Shown here: positions 61,161 through 64,000 of the stretch, piece by piece
Layout of the letters: every line of letters starts with the position of its first letter
Position numbering within the stretch: position 1 is the stretch's first letter
Origin: Acidobacteriaceae bacterium
Lineage (GTDB): Bacteria; Acidobacteriota; Terriglobia; Bryobacterales; Bryobacteraceae
Length of the DNA stretch: 64,000 bases
Assembly (NCBI GenBank): GCA_019240405.1
Contig: JAFAYL010000026.1
Coordinates: 21,827 to 85,826 of the forward strand
Direction of reading: 5' to 3'
Made by a program: the position numbers and the translations under genes
The notes under the pieces: model-generated
Told to the model about the DNA's origin: nothing
Databases searched by the model: none
The model's input: the letters and a program-made list of their open reading frames with translations, nothing else

Positions 61161-63479
61161 ATGGCGACGCAGCCGCAGCCTTCGGCTCGCTTAGCTTTCG
61201 GCCCGTTTGAAGTCGATAGCTCAGCCGGCGAACTGCGTAAGAGCGGCGTTCGTGTGCGGCTGCCCGGTCAACCCTTCCAGATTCTGCAAATTCTGCTGGC
61301 GCATCCTGGCGAGGTGATTAGCCGCGAGCAATTGCGCGAGCGCATCTGGCGAGACGGAACCTTCGTCGATTTCGAGCACGGCCTGAGTGCAGCCATGAAT
61401 AAGCTGCGGCGGGCGCTGGGCGATTCGGCCGAGAATCCGCGCTACATCGAAACCGTGCCCGGTCGCGGATACCGGTTCATCTGCTCGGTTGAGCGAGAAT
61501 CCGGCACACCTCAGCGGGAAGAACTGCTGCTCATTCAGATGGCCGATCGCCTCTTCCCGCGAAATGCCGGTCAGCGGCCAGAGGCGCGCACGGAACAGGT
61601 TGCGAAACCCGGATCCAAAAAACGCTGGATAGCTGTGGGAGCGGTCATGGGCGGGGTTTTTGTCGCGTGTCTTATGATCTGGACGGCTTTGCAGCGACCG
61701 GCAGCTCGAAGTGAGTTACGAGTCCAGCAGCTTACGACCAACTCCGTCGAAAATCCGATTTACCACGCCGTCATTTCCCCGCATGGAAATTATTTGGCTT
61801 ACGGCGACGCGACAGGCATTCATCTGAAGGTGATCGGCACCGGCGAATCCCACTTGTTACCGAAACCTCCGGCGCTGTCTCCGGATGACGTCTGGTTTCC
61901 CGTGGCGTGGTTCCCAGACGGAACACGGATTCTAGCTGTAGTGCAAGGTCAGGTCACGAGCGCGTGGAGCATTCCTATTGTTGGCGGCGGTGGCTACAGA
62001 CTTCGTGACAACGCCACGCCTTATTCCGTATCGCCAGATGGTTCGCTGATCACGTTTACAGCGGGTAACAATCTAGTCAGCTTGCACAACCGGCCCACCT
62101 TAATGAGCAGCGAAATTTGGGTGATGGGCCCACGGGGAGAAAACGCCAGGAGGGTCGTTGGGGGCGACTCTGGAACGTACTTTGGTTCCGTTCAATGGTC
62201 GCCTGATGGAAAACGTATCGCATACCGCAAGCTCGCCTTGGCCACGCAAGCTTTCGCTGAATACACACTCGAGACTCACGATCTCGCCGGCGGAACGCCA
62301 TCCGTTCTCGTTTCGAGCCGGGAGTCCCATTCGCTTACGGGCGTGTCATTAGATGTAGGCCTTGCAGACACTTTTTGTTGGACTCGAGACCGGCGAATTA
62401 TTTATTCGGTCCACGAGCCTACGCCAAACCACCGCGCTAGAAATCTTTGGGCCATTGATGTTGATTCCCAAACGGGCGAGGCGCGCGGCCGATCCCGCCG
62501 GCTGACAAATCTGGCCGGATTTCAGATGGACGGTCTTAGTGTGACAGCCGATGGCGCCAGGCTCATGTTCGAGAGCGGCTCAGACCAATCGAATGTATTA
62601 ATAGGACGCATCCTGCCGGGCGGCAATTTGGAGACTCCAAGGCAGCTCACGTTTGACCAGAAATACAACAGCCCGTATACCTGGACGCCCGACAGCAAAG
62701 CTGTCATTTTTCGTTCGGACCGCACCGGCACGTTTTCCATCTACAAACAGGCGCTGGATGCACAAGAAGCAGAGCTGATCCCAACAGGGCTTGAAAGCAC
62801 CGGTATAGTGCGAGTCAGTCCCGGCGGGAAATGGCTGATCTACACAAGTCATACGAATGTAAATTATCCGGATCAGTCCGAAGTGACTCGATTTATGCGT
62901 GTTCCTATCGCGGGAGGCGCGCCGCAACTGCTGTTTGAGAGCGAATCAACCGATGTGGACATCTCGTGTGGTGTGCCTGCCAGCGCCGGTTGTGTGATCC
63001 ATGAAAACGACCCGCGGAGCAGGCGAGCGAAATTACAAAGGTTCGATCCCGACACGGGCAAACGGGCTCCAATGTTCCAAGTTACGGCTGCGGACGAAAG
63101 GAGCGTAGAGTGGACTATATCTCCAGATGGCTCACACATTGCGATGACGGGCGCCGATCCTCAAGGCCGAATTGAGATCCGATCTCTTACCGGGCGCATC
63201 GAGCGCGCGATCGAGATGAAAGGATGGCCGAATCCGCTTTATATCGACTGGGCAGCCGACAGCAGGTCTGTGGTCGTCGAGCATTTCGGGCTGATCGGAT
63301 CCCCATCCGGTCCCATTGGAGTAACGTTGTTACGGGTAGATCTCGACGGGAATGTCACGCCGTTATGGGACACAAGAGCAGGGCGCCATGCGTGGGGTAT
63401 TTCTTCTCCGGACGGCAGGTACTTGGCGATTCGTGCACCTGCCGTCGAGCGCAACGCCTGGATGATTGAAAATTTCTGA
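61161..63479 (+). CDS. Winged-helix DNA-binding protein with membrane segment and WD40-like (PD40) repeats
   Basis: Residues 12-112 are an OmpR/CadC-type winged helix ('FGPFEVDSSAGELRKSGVRV', 'REQLRERIWRDGTFVDFEHG', 'YIETVPGRGYRFIC'). A membrane helix lies at about 155-177 ('WIAVGAVMGGVFVACLMIWT'). The remaining ~590 residues are PD40/TolB-like blades ('GSVQWSPDGKRIAYRK', 'NSPYTWTPDSKAVIFRSDRT', 'VEWTISPDGSHIAMTG'). This one-component architecture should bind DNA in the cytoplasm and sense a ligand with a periplasmic propeller, as in ToxR/CadC. It starts at ATG 61161 and is divergent from the HAF genes, plausible targets. Confidence 0.92.
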   Translation: MATQPQPSARLAFGPFEVDSSAGELRKSGVRVRLPGQPFQILQILLAHPGEVISREQLRERIWRDGTFVDFEHGLSAAMNKLRRALGDSAENPRYIETVPGRGYRFICSVERESGTPQREELLLIQMADRLFPRNAGQRPEARTEQVAKPGSKKRWIAVGAVMGGVFVACLMIWTALQRPAARSELRVQQLTTNSVENPIYHAVISPHGNYLAYGDATGIHLKVIGTGESHLLPKPPALSPDDVWFPVAWFPDGTRILAVVQGQVTSAWSIPIVGGGGYRLRDNATPYSVSPDGSLITFTAGNNLVSLHNRPTLMSSEIWVMGPRGENARRVVGGDSGTYFGSVQWSPDGKRIAYRKLALATQAFAEYTLETHDLAGGTPSVLVSSRESHSLTGVSLDVGLADTFCWTRDRRIIYSVHEPTPNHRARNLWAIDVDSQTGEARGRSRRLTNLAGFQMDGLSVTADGARLMFESGSDQSNVLIGRILPGGNLETPRQLTFDQKYNSPYTWTPDSKAVIFRSDRTGTFSIYKQALDAQEAELIPTGLESTGIVRVSPGGKWLIYTSHTNVNYPDQSEVTRFMRVPIAGGAPQLLFESESTDVDISCGVPASAGCVIHENDPRSRRAKLQRFDPDTGKRAPMFQVTAADERSVEWTISPDGSHIAMTGADPQGRIEIRSLTGRIERAIEMKGWPNPLYIDWAADSRSVVVEHFGLIGSPSGPIGVTLLRVDLDGNVTPLWDTRAGRHAWGISSPDGRYLAIRAPAVERNAWMIENF

Positions 63480-63580
63480 GTCACCAACCTCCGTTCACAG
63501 AATCTTCCTAGCTTCTTCAACAACTTGCTCCGAAACACTCCTCTGCTGCTCACCTGGTATACCTTCATACTTTTCGCATC

Positions 63581-64000
63581 ATGTCTACTCACGCGCAAAT
63601 TCAAGCAAACAGTGTTAACGGCCAGCTCTCCATCGGTCCGAAAACGCCGGAAGGCAAAGCCAAATCTTCTCTGAACGCAGTCAAAACCGGGCTCACCGGC
63701 CGCACCGTCCTGCTGCCTAGCGATGACGCAGCCGCTTACCAGAAGCACGTCCAGCGCTTCTTCGATCAATACAAACCCGCCGGCGATGAAGAATCCGCTC
63801 TCACGCAATCGCTCGCCGACACCGAATGGCGCTTGCTCCGCATCCCGTCGCTCGAAATGGGCATCTACGCCATCGGCCGCCTCGAGCTTTCCAAGCAGTT
63901 CGAGCACGAAGAAGACCCCCAGGTCCGCGCCTCGCTCATCGAAGCGCAAGTTTTCCTCACCTATCGAAAAGACCTCAACAACCTGAGCATCCAGGAAGGC
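63581..64000 (+). CDS. Hypothetical protein of the 'TGPKTPEGKA' family, 3' end cut off
   Basis: The reading frame starts at ATG 63581 and is open to the window end (140 codons). It begins 'STHAQIQANSVNGQLSIGPK' and 'TPEGKAKSSLNAVKTGLTGR', a signature common in Acidobacteriota and found in many copies per genome, with 'ADTEWRLLRIPSLEMGIYAI' following. The family has no known function; abundance suggests a mobile or duplicated gene. The minus-strand frame 63239-63949 over it is an antisense shadow. Confidence 0.65.
   Translation, partial: MSTHAQIQANSVNGQLSIGPKTPEGKAKSSLNAVKTGLTGRTVLLPSDDAAAYQKHVQRFFDQYKPAGDEESALTQSLADTEWRLLRIPSLEMGIYAIGRLELSKQFEHEEDPQVRASLIEAQVFLTYRKDLNNLSIQEG

Noticed and set aside
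63239..63949. Long minus-strand frame over the sensor 3' end and the last gene
   Set aside because: It is antisense to two plus-strand genes with clear family signatures and has no ribosome-binding site.
1..64000. CRISPR arrays, rRNA genes, complete insertion sequences and prophage
   Set aside because: No regularly spaced direct repeats, rRNA sequence, transposase, integrase or phage structural gene was recognised.

Overview
The window looks like chromosomal DNA of an Acidobacteriota member, probably of the Solibacter/Bryobacter type. This is inferred from gene content and not from any search: a large Oar-like TonB-dependent receptor with a carboxypeptidase-regulatory-like N-terminus, an OmpR-type winged helix fused to WD40-like repeats, a beta-propeller sensor kinase with a NarL-type regulator, tandem HAF-repeat secreted proteins, many TPR/ankyrin proteins, a high GC content and no rRNA operon. 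Genes are dense on both strands. No CRISPR array, transposase or integrase is visible.

Layout. 0-5.5 kb: small regulator and redox genes (DJ-1 tail, MarR-GNAT fusion, DUF1772/TetR divergent pair, FMN split-barrel plus DUF6624, cupin, DUF433). 5.6-11.5 kb: glgA, trxA, a secreted ankyrin protein, an orphan response regulator and sppA. 11.5-17 kb: an accessory segment bracketed by a direct repeat of the sppA 3' end. It holds small secreted proteins, an HTH-ParA ATPase coupled to a small partner, and an Ig-like membrane protein, with a degenerate intergenic repeat after most gene groups. A coiled-coil membrane protein follows. 18.3-22.4 kb: nikR next to a TonB receptor, sharing an inverted 11-bp promoter element. 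22.4-24.7 kb: a FliA/WhiG-like sigma factor, an HTH protein and a Cys-rich protein around an AT-rich divergent promoter region. 25.3-29.4 kb: ferritin-like protein and two toxin-antitoxin systems (YefM/YoeB and Xre/RES), each with an inverted-repeat operator on its promoter.

29.5-34.3 kb: Flp pilin with a structured leader, a GT-C-like membrane protein convergently overlapping a CaiB-type CoA-transferase, an alkylation-repair pair (Cys-less alkyltransferase-like protein and AlkB), tRNA-Leu(GAG) and secG. 34.5-38 kb: ilvB-ilvN-ilvC for branched-chain amino acid synthesis. 38-42.7 kb: a PhyH-like dioxygenase, a sensor kinase and a response regulator in one operon. 42.8-52.4 kb: a five-gene tandem-RND efflux operon with a STAS-like small protein embedded before the outer-membrane factor. 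52.4-64 kb: comM/yifB, CPBP protease plus TPR lipoprotein (reminiscent of PEP-CTERM systems but with no exosortase in view), secreted cyclophilin, tandem HAF proteins, a winged-helix/WD40 sensor and a gene cut by the window end.

The most interesting regions are the sppA-flanked accessory segment with its HTH-ParA and membrane proteins, the nikR/TonB pair with its shared promoter element, the twin copies of a long hairpin beside glgA and ilvC, and the STAS-containing RND operon.
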